NCBI GenBank assembly: GCA_033807695.1
Contig: CM066309.1
Coordinates: 558,001-622,000, forward strand
DNA length: 64,000 nucleotides
From: Daedaleopsis sinensis
Lineage: Eukaryota; Basidiomycota; Agaricomycetes; Polyporales; Polyporaceae
Reading direction: 5' to 3'
The notes below the pieces were generated by a model. That model was given only the letters and a program-made list of their open reading frames with translations, ran no database searches and was not told the origin of the DNA. A program made the translations under genes and the position numbers. Of the stretch, positions 45,305 to 56,280 are shown in pieces. The stretch's first letter is position 1; the number at the start of each line of letters is the position of its first letter.

Positions 45305-48300
45305 TCACCGCGCCTCGGCGTCGCTCGGGAACGCGAAAGACAGCCGCGGCAGCGGCGGGACCGGCGGCGGGCTCTCCTCGACCCCCTGCAGCCGCGTCGT
45401 CGACCCGCCCCATCCTCCTCCTCCATTCCCGCCCCATCCTCCTCCTCCTCCTCCGATAATGCCTCCTCCTCCTCCTCCCCCGTTAATGCCTCCGCCTCCG
45501 CCGCCTCCTCCCCCGTTCCCGCCCCCACCCCCACCACCACCCCCGCCCCCGCTGAGCGCAGAAGTGAAGCTGGCGACGGACTGCCGGCTGAACTCGAACA
45601 CCTGGCTCGCCTTCTTCTTGAGCGACGTGCGGCTCGGCATCGCGCGCAGCCGGGAGGGCGGCGCGGGCTCGAGCGCTAGTGCGGGCAGGAGCGTCCCCGC
45701 GTCTGCCCCCGTCCCTGCGCCTTGTCCCGTCCCCGTCCCCGCCCCCGCCCCCGCACTTGAGTTTAGGTTTGGGTGAGGGTGAGGGTGAGGGTGAGGGTGG
45801 GGGTGAGGGTGAGGGTGAGGGTTTGAGTGAGAGTGGGGGTGAGAATTTGGAAGTGGGTTGGGGACGATGCTGCGCGAGCTCGTCGGGCGCGAAGATCCAG
45901 AGGCGGACACAGACACAGAGGCGGCGGCGGACGTCCGGCGGAGGCGCGTGCGTGTAGGCGAGCCCGAGGGGGGAGACGGCGACTGCGGCTGCGGGAAGAG
46001 CAGCGGCGCGCGCGGCGAGGGCGCGAGCGAGGGCACGGGCGGCGCGACGTCCCCCTCGCCGGCGAGGTCCGGGAGGAAGGACGTGGACTTGCTCATGCCC
46101 GGGGAGAGGATGCGCACGGTCGAGCCCGCGCGCGTGTGGTTGTGGCTGTGGCGCGCGTCGGACCCGGGCGGCGGGCCCGGGGATGAGAGCAGCGAGAGCT
46201 TCGGCCGGCGCGGTTTCTGCGGCTTGCCCCCGCCCCCGTCCGCAACCGCAGGGGGCTGCTCACGATGCTCCGGAGTAGTCGCCTTCCCCCCACCCCCACC
46301 AGTACTCCCTTTGGAGGTGGGGCGCGGTTCCGAGGCAGGGGCAGGGGCAGGGGCGGACTTGCTGCGCCACCAGGGGAGGAGCGGGCGGCGCGTCTTCTGG
46401 CTCGGCTTGCGGATGTCGTCGGCGGAGGGGAGGGAGGTCTGTGTGCCGAACGTGCTGTCCATGCGCACGCTCTCCGGCTGGCTGAGCACGGAGCCCGAGC
46501 GGGCGCGGCCGTTTGCGTCGTGGGCTGCAGACGAGGGGGAGGGGGAGGGGGAGGGGGAAGGGAGGTCAGACGACGGTGGAAGCGCGCTGTGATCGACAGA
46601 CGAACGAACCTGCATTGGGAGCCCTGGCGTCGGCGGCGGCAGTGGCGGTATCAGACGACGCGAGCGGCTGCACGGGGATGTCCACGGGGACCGCCGTGAG
46701 GTGGCTGAAGAGCGAGCCCTCGCCGTGCGCGACGTCGACGATCCTCCACCCCGCGCCGAGCGCGAGCGTCGACATCTCGCGCAGCGTGCGTTCCTGCGCG
46801 TTGAACGTCACGCGCATCTGCGTGCGAGATAGGATGTCAGGAGGCGCGTACACACTACACCCGGACTCGATGCATGGGGAGGCGGGGGCGCACCGTGAGG
46901 TCGAGCCAGTAGGCGTTCGCGTTCGCCTTGCCGAGGTTCGCGAGGAGGGGCGAGCCGTGCGGCGCGAGCGAGCCGACGCGGTTCGGGAGGTAGTCCGCTT
47001 GCGCGGAGCCGTCTTCGTTGTCGTCCACGCACGCGTGCGCGAGGATGTAGTCTGCGATCAGCAGCTTCGTGTCCGCGGACGCCGCGCGACGGAGGTTCAG
47101 CAGTATCCTGGGCCACAAACGGTGAGCGCAGGCGACCAGGGACAGTGAGGTGTGCTCACTTGGTCACGAAGGCGTCTGGCCAGTCGTGGGTGACGACCCT
47201 GAGGATGAACACGGAGGGCCGTGCCGGAGTTCTGCTCCCGGGGAAGATGAGCGGCGGCTGCGGGAGGAAGAAGTCGTGCCCGAGGAAGACCGCGCGTCCG
47301 GAATCCAGCATCTCCGGACAGCGCTCCCGCCACGCCTGCGGGGTAATCAGTTCCAGAGCTGCGCCATGTGCGCCGTCGCGAGAGCCGACTCACCGCGAGG
47401 CCGTGCTCCGCGACCTGGGGCCTGTCCTGCACGACGAAGCGCAGATGCGGGAACGTGTGGGCGAGCAGCATGGCGGTCGAGCCGATCCCGCCCCCCACGT
47501 CGACGACGACTGACCCATCGCTCAGATCCTGCCATGGGAAGCCTGGGGCTCTGTCAGCAAGGAGTGCGTGGGGGGAAGAGCGGGGAGCCCCAGACCTGTC
47601 ACGATCTCCCCAGGGATCTGCCAGGCGGCGGTGCCGGTCATCGCTGGACCGAACCTCTTCAGCCTCTCTTCGTTCCCTGGGCGCTCGAGCCATTCAAAAT
47701 AGGGGATGTCGGTTTTGAAGGCGACGTTGAACGGCGCGTGCATGGCGTGCGCATCTTTTTGGGAGCTTTTCGAAAGCTTGGGTAGGTAGCATTCGGTGAG
47801 ATAGGTCGCCGACTTAAACAGCTCATCGGTACTGCCAGACACGACTCAGTCGTTGTCCGAGGGCACGAGCAGGGGAATACGCACCACAAGTTAACGAAAG
47901 CGGCAATTCCGTTCGTGGACTCGTATTTGTCCGCAGTGCTGTATGCGCCTCTTCAGTACACCGCGTACGCGGCTTCACTGCGGAACTTACGAGCTCTGCA
48001 AATCCGCGTGGGATTTACCCGAGTCCATGATAGCAGATATGCGATTGTTTGCGAACACGTTCGGATGGACCTCGCGCATGATATGATGCGTGGCGAGGAG
48101 GCGGAGAATGTGGCCTGCAATGGAAAATGTGCGTCAGACTTTGACGCAAGGTACCTCACAGACCGTCATATCGCCAGAACAGGCCATTAGGGGGAGCGTC
48201 AATGATATCCTCTTTGATTGCGTGACATACGCGAAGCTAGCAGACATGCAGGGACACGCAATCGCGCTTGCTAGGCGGGAGATCATGCAGTCACTCGTCC

Positions 48301-49039
48301 TGATCGCTGCTGCGGTGTGCAAGCTCTAGCGGAGATCCCGGCGACGACAATGCCCGAAGAGGGAGACGCGGACGTACTGAGCTTCCCTTCTTCCACACCG
48401 ACAAGCCTGCTAAGCTCCTTGACGTGCATGCCCCCAGGCCCCGCGGCGCGGAGGATCTCGACGGTATGCGACGCTTCGAGGAAGCGGAGACACGCGGGCA
48501 GGTGGTACTGGGGGGACAAACGGGCAGTCAGCAAGACGATCGCGGAGGACACACGGGGAGAGACTGACGCCCATGGCCGCGTCGCAGAGGGTGAGGAACG
48601 GGCGGTGGACGGTGGCGCTGATCTGGCCGCAGGCGGCGACGATGCGGTTCGTCGCGGCGATGACGTCCGGATGGGACGCGAGGGACTCCGCGGCGTCGAC
48701 GGCGGGGTCGTGCGGCTCGGTCGGGTAGTAGACGCTGTCGAGCGGGGGGAAGTCGAGCATGTTCAGGTTGAGGGTGACGTCCGAGTCGAGGGAGTTGTTC
48801 GGGCGGCGCGGGGTCGCGGGGGTGCGCGCGGCGGAGTAGGGGAAGTCGTCGTCGGGGTCGTCGTCGTCGGCGGTGCGGGGAGGGCGGCGGCGGTAGGGGG
48901 TGCAGGGGGAGGTGAGGACGGTGTAGGGGGTGGTGGGCGTCGGGGAGGAGTCGAGGGACGCGTCACGGTAGATGCGCTCGATGTCGTCGAGGGCCTCGCC
49001 GATGAGGGAGTAGAGCGAGCGTAGGGCGGCGAAGGTCAT
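45305..49039 (-). CDS. SAM-dependent O-methyltransferase with long low-complexity C-terminal extension
   Basis: Fungal class II-type OMT, transferring methyl from SAM to a hydroxyl of an unknown small molecule. Nine exons on the minus strand (49039-48569, 48507-48378, 48114-47991, 47831-47596, 47542-47394, 47335-47160, 47107-46894, 46817-46610, 46524-45305) keep phase and give about 975 residues. N-terminal dimer region: LRSLYSLIGEALDDIERIYR. Winged helix: LVGVEEGKL, HILRLLATHHI. SAM site: VVVDVGGGIGSTAMLLAHTF. Catalytic His in VVTHDWPDAF. C-terminal OMT end: GWRIVDVAHGEGSLF. The last exon adds about 400 residues rich in Ser, Pro, His-Pro repeats and Gly runs, ending FPSDAEAR. Reading through the last intron instead would stop at 46566 and give a normal-length enzyme of about 583 residues. 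A trace of the extension in pseudogene copy 1 supports it as part of the gene. Confidence 0.85.
45415..45560 (-). repeat. Glycine-codon runs in the OMT extension
   Basis: The plus strand is CCTCCTCCTCC and CCCCCACCCC-like; the minus strand encodes Gly runs interrupted by Asn, Ile and Trp. Low complexity; such runs vary in length between alleles, and assembly errors are possible. Confidence 0.75.
45770..45842 (+). repeat. GGGTGA hexanucleotide repeat within the OMT extension
   Basis: About ten units of GGGTGA, with a few variants, on the plus strand. On the coding strand it encodes a His-Pro dipeptide run. Closely spaced GGG runs could form a G-quadruplex. Confidence 0.8.
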
Positions 49040-49860
49040 CGTCGGGGGCCACCGAGGGGGGCGGGGGCGGCGGGGCTGGGGGCGAGGACGAGGAGGGGGG
49101 CGTGCTCGCCGTTGGGGACGATGTTGGGAGAGAAGAGAGACGATGGAAAACAGACATGTGGAATGTGGTTGGATGATATATGCGACCGCACAGACGAAGA
49201 ACGCGTCAAGAAACGTCAACGCGCCCGATATGGGGGTCGCGCTTCCTGATTGGGACGGTCAGGACCCCGATCCCCTCCTCGTCGGTCACACCGCCACTTG
49301 CGGCCCCGCGGTGCTGATCCCGTCCATTCCGCCGCCACTCATCCTCGCCCTTCTCGGCCTTCTCGCGGCCTCGGGCTGCAGCCACCACCACCACTCTCTC
49401 TGCGGCGCACGCGGTGCCTCGCCGGCCACCCGGCGTCTTTGCTCCCGAATGGACAGCAGTGCGGGGTCCTCGGGCCCATCCATGAACTAAGCACAGTAGA
49501 GCGGAGTTACTCACCGCCTTCCCCGTGCACTATCTTTTGCTACACGCACCGTCTCTCGGCAGATGTCATGCGACGAGGAACAGAACACCATGTGGGCCTC
49601 CTGCTCGTGCACAGGTGGATCCTCTAGCGCGAGCTTACTGGGCCTAGCTCGACCTATTAACGGCGTGCTGAGTGCTAGTCGAGTGCGTCGTGCGGGCGAG
49701 GCCTCTGGCTGCTCGGGACGACGGATAAATGCAACTTGGTTCCTTTTCCAGCCCGATTAGACGCTTCCCGAGAAGAGTCCAGACTGGCTGTCCGAAAGAG
49801 ACGGAGGGCTCGCTCGGCTCGCGGACCTACCGACCTGGACGCATCTTCATACGCACCGAG
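49040..49860. other. 5' flank of the OMT gene; no other gene recognised
   Basis: 49.04-49.27 kb matches the 5' flank of OMT pseudogene copy 1 (5.7-5.95 kb). After that, open frames on both strands have no supported meaning. Confidence 0.4.
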
Positions 49861-51406
49861 ACGAGAAGCTAGTTCGATGTACGCTCGCGAGCCCGAGCTG
49901 CGGATGTAGACCTGGTAGAGGACGGTGTAGGTGGGAGAGGTCAGCTCGCTCGTTCAGGGCTAATCAGATCTGTAGACTGACGTACCTAGTGTGATTAATC
50001 GGCGTCCCTGTCTGCGCCACATTCATGAGGTCCTCCTTCACAGTTGTGGCATGACATATCGATTGCGGGCTGCATGACGCCCACGTGCCCTCGCAGATCC
50101 TCGCAGACTGGTGCTGCTAGCTCAGTCTGCTTCTCGCGCTAGCCATGGAAGACGATCTCTTACCGGTGGTTCCGCGGAGCCGTACCATCAACTCACCTTC
50201 TCTACCTGCTCATACATATATGATCGATTGATCTCTTGACTTCCCCGCGAACTCGGTCGGCGATAGTCACCTGCGGACACACGATATGGTTCAGCACGTT
50301 CGCTCTCGCTCCAATGTATAGGAACATACGAGCATACGGAAGTGGCAACTTATCGCCATTCGCGACGCGCTCCCAAGGCTATAGCATCCCTTCTAGGCGA
50401 AGCTCGTAGAGCACGAATACCTCGAAGATGAAAATGTGTGTGTGAGTTCGCAAGCGCGGATAGTAGGTGGCGCTCACCTTGACGAGGCACCTAGGCAAGT
50501 CTTAGAATCATGCTGCAAGCATAGACCAGGTCACGGTGTCTGTTCAGGATACTCGATGGCACATTGCACAAGAGGAGGTCCCGGGCCGGACATACGAGCA
50601 CTGCGCTGCTCGTTCGAACTTCACAAGTATGTCTGGTCGCCCTGAGATACTGCTAGTCTCCACGCGGTACGGCGAGCCCCAGTCAGACCGCGCTGCAGAC
50701 AAGAGGCTTATGTCGACTGCCGTGACAAGATCCACCAGTCACTGCTGCCCCTCGAGCGTTCACTGCGATAGTATTAGTACTTAGTAAGCGACCATAAGTT
50801 TACAATCGACGATGTCAGACTCACCTAGGTCTTCACAGTACCGCTTCATAGACTCACCGTGACCTTTGGATAGCGGCACGCTCTCGAGAGATATGAGTGA
50901 GGAAGAAATCCTGAGGACTCCGACGGTTGCCATCGTCTCGTTTCGTTGCGGACAAGCGCCGGCCGTTGCCAGCGCCAATGCATGTATGTTATGGTGTGTT
51001 TGTGCATCGGCAACATGCGGGAGCAAATATTGTTCGGATCGACAATATTGGTGGCCAACTTCACCTTGAACAGATCTACTAGTACTGAACAGCGCAAGAA
51101 CAGCGCATTACGCGGCCGTGGGCGATGTCTTAGAGCGCGGACATTAGCAGCGAGGGCGTAGGCACCTATGAATTATATAGTATCATACGCGGGAAGCGGA
51201 GGGCTACATTGGACCGGGTCGGAGTATTAACCGTGGGTGCTGGCGTGCAATATGTGTGGAGACCGAGCACCCTGTTTTCCGTGTACCAAGACCAGAGCGG
51301 ATGGCGGCGCGGGCCAGGGCCTGCAGAAACGATCTGGAGACTACGAGGTATATGTCAACACCGACCGAGGCGCATAGCAGTGGACATACGTACGTACATC
51401 CACCGC
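49861..51406. repeat. Tandem unit 1: upstream relic block
   Basis: It matches 53.12-54.25 kb and, in part, 56.28-57.0 kb. All three share GGTTCAGCACGTTCGCTCT (50291, 53503, 56363), GACAAGCGCCGGCCGTTG-like text and a minus-strand exon-like piece. The minus-strand text YARMFLYIGARANVLN, followed by a CAG acceptor and VTIAD, looks like a decayed spliced gene of unknown family that was triplicated. In unit 1 the piece seen in units 2 and 3 as LIYLWTLKNSFSK is lost. Confidence 0.65.
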
Positions 51407-51965
51407 TCAGCCGGCGTGCGAGAACTGGAGCCTGTAGTGCGCCGGGTCCGTGTACTGCGGGTCGCCCTTGTACTCATACTCGTAGTTGACGCTGCACTGC
51501 TGCGGGAAGACCTGCCCACCGACGACCGCGCCGCCCCTGCAGTCGTGCAGCAGGTTGCGGAGGTACTCCTTGCAGCGGCTCGCGGGCCCCGCCGAGTGGT
51601 GCTCGACGTACATCTGCGCGCCCGCGCGCCCGCAGACGTCGATCTTGCACGTGCCCACGTGCTTGAGCGTCGTGCAGTGCGAGCGCGCGGTGTTCGACTG
51701 GTGGCAGAGGTTGTCGTCGGCGAGGCTGTTGATCGCCGCCTCGCAGTCGGCGACGAGCGGGCTCCCGCCGGACGTCTCGCATTTGAGGTGGCCGCGGTCC
51801 TTGGGGTTGCAGGTCGGCGCTGGGAGGCGAGGAGAGGTGTGAGTGAGTGCGGGCGCTGGTGATGCGTATGGGGAGGGAGAACTGACCGCGGGCTGTGAGC
51901 GAGGCCGCCTGGACGGCGCCGGCGGCGACGGCGAGAGTGTAGATGACGGCCGAGAGCTTGACCAT
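51407..51965 (-). CDS. Small secreted Cys-rich protein A
   Basis: Two exons, 51965-51887 and 51819-51407, with a 67-nt GT-AG intron, give 163 residues. MVKLSAVIYTLAVAAGAVQA is a signal peptide. The mature part has about eight Cys: CNPKDRGHLKCETSGGSP, ADCEAAINSL, CHQSNTARSHCTTLKHVGTC, DVCGRAG, SRCKEYLRNLLHDCRGG, and QQCSVNYEYEY. The phrase CETSGGSP with CTTL, an ICG-like VCG and a GGQ near the end is reminiscent of Y3-type glycan-binding secreted proteins of mushrooms; that is from memory and uncertain. A TATATATA box lies upstream at about 52123-52131. The paralogue B at 54.7 kb shares gene and flanks. Confidence 0.82.
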
Positions 51966-53110
51966 GGCGAATCACGAATTGGCTCGAAGATGAACCTGGA
52001 GGAAGCGCAGTCAGTAGAACGTTCAGCTGTCGCCTATGGAACACTCACGGTGGATGGACTGAGGACTCGGAGGTGACTGAGTGTCTGCGGAATATCGAGC
52101 TTGCCCTCCGAGGGGGTATATATACTGAAAATTTAGACTGCTGTAGATGTTTCCGTACCAGGACGCGTCGCCGAGCCTCGCCGCGCCCAGCGTAGAACGT
52201 GTTTGAGGCGGGAGGGTCACATTGTCATCCCGTGCGCTATATGTTGAGTACAATATCGTGGTCCAGCGTCACGGTGGTCCGTGGCAATGATCATCCCGAC
52301 CGGAGTACCGCCGTCGGGAGGTGCCCGCAGGCGCCGGGATGCTGCCACCCCGTACTGACTAGCTACTCACGGGAAACAAGGAACCTTGCCGCTGGCATGG
52401 CATTGGTTTGTATCCGGAAGTCTGCAGTAGGAGCACTATTAATTCGTATGCTCTTTCAGATTTGGGAGGCCGGGTCCGTCTGTGAATCTGATACCGTGAC
52501 AGAGGAAATGCGCATGCATGAAGAGAGCTCGGACTTACCGACACGAAAGCCCGTCTATTCAATATTGAATACTGAGCATCCCGTACGAGTCCCGGTTCCA
52601 CGGCTATGTGAGTTTAAAGTACAACAGGTGAAACCGTAAATGGCGAGGTTATGTAGACTGGCGAGGCGCCCCCGGGGCGGTTCGGACATACGTCATAACT
52701 CTGAGACAAGGGCAGGTACTTACTACTTACTTACTTACTAGTTAGCGATGCTAAGCTTGAAGGCAGAGGTGATGCTGATTCAATAACCACGCATCAGTGC
52801 TGTGCACAATCCGAGGTTGGGGAAATGGGGGTTGAGATGCGCGCCGTCGTCGATCGACGGCGAGCTGCGCGAGCTGGATGTCGAGCCTGCGAAGACCGGT
52901 GAGCACTTGGGTGATGTATGTATACTCCGCGAATCGGAGGAGGAGCAGATCCGACACGCACATCGGGCTGGACATGGGAAGAGCACTCGTTGCAGGCCCG
53001 ATACAAGTGACCATCGACGGAAGAGGAAGAGGAAGAGCGGATTGATATCGTCGTAGTTCGTGTTCAATCGTGGGGGCCACGTACCCGTTTGTCAACGCTG
53101 CTGAGGCCGG
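51966..53110. repeat. Tandem unit 1: promoter and 5' flank of gene A
   Basis: It matches the 5' flank of gene B (55223-55990) closely, including the TATATATACTGAAAATTT box, GAGGCGGGAGGGTCACATTG, GGAGGCCGGGTCC and GGGGCGGTTCGGACATACGT. 52.80-53.06 kb matches 56.02-56.28 kb. A short (TACT)n run lies at about 52717-52740. Confidence 0.7.
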
Positions 53111-54257
53111 TTCGATTTATGTTCACGAGCCCGAGCCCGAGCCCGAGCCCGAGACGCGGATGTAGGCCGGGAAGGGAGCTATGTAGTTGGGAGAGGTCAG
53201 CTCCCTAAGCAGAGTATGACGCTGCCGTACAGTTGGGTCCAAGTGTGATGAATCGACGTCCCTGTCTGTGCCACATTCATCCGTTCCTCCTTCGCTGCAT
53301 GACGTCCGCCTCTCTCAGATCCTCGCAGACTTGTCCAGCTGGCACATGGCCCACCTCGCCCGAGCCATGGAAGATGTTCGCTTTACAGAGGTCGCGGCCT
53401 CGGAGCCGTGGGTCAACTCACCTTCTCAACCTGCTCGTACATATCTCTTGACATCTCGCTGCGAATACAGGCGCTTGGTCGGCGATAATCATCTGCAGAC
53501 ATGGTTCAGCACGTTCGCTCTGGCTTGAATGCATAGGAACATACAAGCATACGAAAGTTGCTATGCCAAACTCGCAGAGTGCGGATACTTCCGAGATCCA
53601 AGCGTGTCCTTGATACTATCGCAAGGTCTACAAAGCTCACCTTAACGAGTTAGCCTGGATATTTCCAAAAGATCTAGACATGTCACAAGATGGCTTGGTC
53701 GTCTGTTCGAGTAGATCCATGGCAAGTCGCAGGGTCGGTCTTTACGGCACCGCTTCGAAGACTCACCTTTGAGAAAGAGTTCTTCAAAGTCCACAGGTAG
53801 ATTAGATCAACCGGAATGCTGTACAAGAGTGAGCCAGAAAGAAATCTCGAGGTAAGTATGGACGAGACTGCAGTCGATGAACGTTGAACTTGTCGTCTCG
53901 AAGGCACAGTGACAAGCGCCGGCGGTTGCCAGCGCCAACGCATGTTGTGGTGTGTTTGTGCATCGGCACCATGCGGGAGCAAATATCGTTCGGATCGACG
54001 CCGATACCTTGAAGTTTGAACAGACTGAACGGCGCAAGAACGGCGCATTACGCGTCCGTGCGCGAGGTCTTAGAGCGCGGATATTGGCAGCGAGGGCGTA
54101 GGCACTTATAAATTATATAGTATCACTGGCATCCTCGCGCGAAGTGGAGGGCTACATTGGACTCAGGATGCCGGGTCGAACTATTAACCGTCCGACATGG
54201 GTGCTAGAGTGCAATATTTGTCGGGACCGAGCACGCTGTTTTCCGTGTACCGAGACC
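53111..54257. repeat. Tandem unit 2: upstream relic block, with CGAGCC expansion
   Basis: Copy of 49.86-51.3 kb. The minus strand keeps LLYSIPVDLIYLWTLKNSFS before a GTGAGT donor. At 53126-53154 CGAGCC is repeated about five times, where unit 1 (49886) has a single copy. Confidence 0.65.
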
Positions 54258-54260
54258 AGA

Positions 54261-54554
54261 CACCTGGGGCGTGGGCCGCGTGGTCTGATGTAACGAGTCG
54301 TTACATTGTGATTACAGCTTCATTACAATCCAAATATGACTTCCCTTTGTCAATATGTTCCATCCTGGATACATCGTGGTTACACGCACCATCTGAAATG
54401 TATCCAGGATGTAACACAAAGACACGGGATCATTTTGAATGTTTCTTGCATGTTGTACCGCGACACACGAGAGAAAAATGTGGATTTAAAGTTCGACCGT
54501 ACCACGATGTGACCACGATGTAAGGGGCAGTTACAATGCCCAATGCCCCCGGTG
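54261..54554. mobile_element. 294-bp MITE inserted in tandem unit 2
   Basis: Paralogous unit 1 shows the empty site: ACCAGAGCGG at 51291-51300. In unit 2 the same site reads ACCAGA, then 294 bp, then AGAGCGG, so AGA is a 3-bp target-site duplication (54258-54260 and 54555-54557). The insert starts CACCTGGGGC and ends GCCCCCGGTG, an imperfect inverted repeat. Inside are TGTAACGA/TCGTTACA (a palindrome at about 54288), a 14-bp inverted pair CATCCTGGATACAT / ATGTATCCAGGATG, and several TGTAAC/GTTACA motifs near both ends. No coding frame. A CAC start with a 3-bp duplication suggests a CACTA/EnSpm-like or Harbinger-like non-autonomous element. Confidence 0.82.
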
Positions 54555-54687
54555 AGAGCGGATGGCGGCGCGGGCCAGGGCCTGCAGGGACGATCTGGAG
54601 ACAAGGATGTATAGGTCAACACACCGACTCGGATCGAGGCGGATAGCATGCCACGGAGTGGACGTACGTACTACATACATACACCGC

Positions 54688-55222
54688 TCAGCTGCTGTGC
54701 GAGAACTGGAGCCTGTACTGCGGGTCCTCCACCTTGGGATCGTACTCAAAGTTGACGCTGCACCGCTGCGGGAAGACCTGCCCACCGACGACCGCGCCGC
54801 CTTTGCAGTCGTGCAGGAGGTTGCGGAGGTACTCCTTGCAGCGGCTCGCGGCCGCGCCGTGGTGCTCGCGGTACATCTGCGCGCCCGCGCGCCCGCAGAC
54901 GTCGATCTTGCACGTGCCCACGTGCTTGAGCGTCGTGCAGTGCGAGCGCGCGTTGTTCGACTGGTGGCAGACGTCGTCGTCCGAGAGGCTGTTGATCGCC
55001 GCCTGGCAGTCGGAGACGAGCGGGCTCCTGCCGGACGTCTCGCATATGAGGCGGCCGCGGTCGTCGGGGTTGCAGGCTGGGAGATGCGAAGGGGTGTGCG
55101 TGAGTGCGGGCGCTGATGATGCGTATGGGGAGGGAAAATTGACCGCGGGCTGTGAGCGATGCCGCCTGGACGGCGCCGGCGGCGACGGCGAGAGTGTAGA
55201 TGACGGCCGAGAGCTTGACCAT
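54688..55222 (-). CDS. Small secreted Cys-rich protein B
   Basis: Paralogue of protein A. Exons 55222-55144 and 55076-54688, intron 67 nt, give 155 residues. The signal peptide is identical to that of A (MVKLSAVIYTLAVAAGAVQA). The mature protein has CNPDDRGRLICETSGRSP, SDCQAAINSLSDDDVC, CTTLKHVGTCKIDVCG, SRCKEYLRNLLHDCKGG, and QRCSVNFEYDPK, with the same Cys pattern. Relative to A it lacks a short insertion before the C terminus (YTDPAH) and differs at scattered surface positions. Both copies are intact, which suggests selection for dosage or diversification. A TATATATA box lies at about 55369-55376. The MITE at 54.26 kb lies 130 bp beyond its stop codon. Confidence 0.82.
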
Positions 55223-56280
55223 GGCGAATCACGAATCAGCTCGAAGATGAACCTGGAGTCTGCGAAGTTAGTATGTAGAGCGTGCAGCTGTCGCCCATGG
55301 AACACTCACGGTGGATGGACTCGGAGGTGACTAAAGGTCTGCGGAATATCGAGCTGCCTCCGAAGGGATATATATACTGAAAATTTGGACTGGTGTACAT
55401 GTTTCTGTACCAGATGTACCAGGACGCGTCGCCGAGCCCAGCGTAGAGCGTGTTTGAGGCGGGAGGGTCACATTGTCATCCCGTTCGCTATATGTTGAGT
55501 ATAATACCGTGGCAATGATCATCCCGACCGGAGTACGTGCCCGCAGGCGCCGGGATGCTGCACCCCGTACTGACTAGCGACTCACGGGAAATAACAGGAA
55601 ATAACCTTGCCGCTGGCATGGCATTGATCTGTATTCGGAAGTCTGCAATAGGAGCACTACTCACTCGTATGCTCTTTCAGATTTGGGAGGCCGGGTCCAT
55701 CTGTGAATCCGATATCGTGTCAGAGGAAATGCATGAACATGAAGAGAGCCCGGACTTACCGGTACCGACACGAAAGCCCATCTACTTATTGAATACACCA
55801 GCAACCCTGTGACTCTGAGCATCCCGTACGAGGTCCCGGAGGGTCCCGGCTCCACGGCTATGTGAGTTTAAAGTACAACATGTGAAACGGCGCAGTTAGA
55901 CTAGTACTGGCAACCCCCGGGGCGGTTCGGACATACGTCATAAGGTCCGTGAAGAAAAGCGAACTTTACTCTGAGACGAGGGGAGGTATGTACTAGTTAG
56001 CGATGCTAAGTCCCAGCGACGTTGGGGAAATTGGAGTTGAGATGCGCGCCGTCGTCGATCGATGGCGAGCGTGCGAAGACCGGTGAGTCTGCGCACGGGG
56101 TCGACGACTGTCGCCCAGTATGCGCGCGCAGCGTGTGCACTTGCGTGATGTGTTCGCAAATTGGAGGAAGAGCAGATCGAAACGCACATCGGGCTGGACA
56201 TGGGAAGAGCACTCGTGAGTCGTTGCAGGCCCGATACAGGTGGGTGACCATCGACGGAAGAGGAAGAGCGGATTGATATC
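55223..56280. repeat. Tandem unit 2: promoter and 5' flank of gene B
   Basis: Copy of 51.97-53.06 kb with small deletions. It ends by passing directly into unit 3, the start of whose relic block is missing. Confidence 0.65.

Noticed and set aside
45212..46699. Plus-strand frames over the OMT extension
   Set aside because: They arise from repeated GGN/CCN codons; the minus-strand reading is continuous with OMT exons and has a matching remnant in copy 1.
54531..55232. Arg/Ser-rich minus-strand frame over gene B
   Set aside because: Frame-shifted shadow of the secreted protein; the chosen frame has a signal peptide and conserved Cys pattern.
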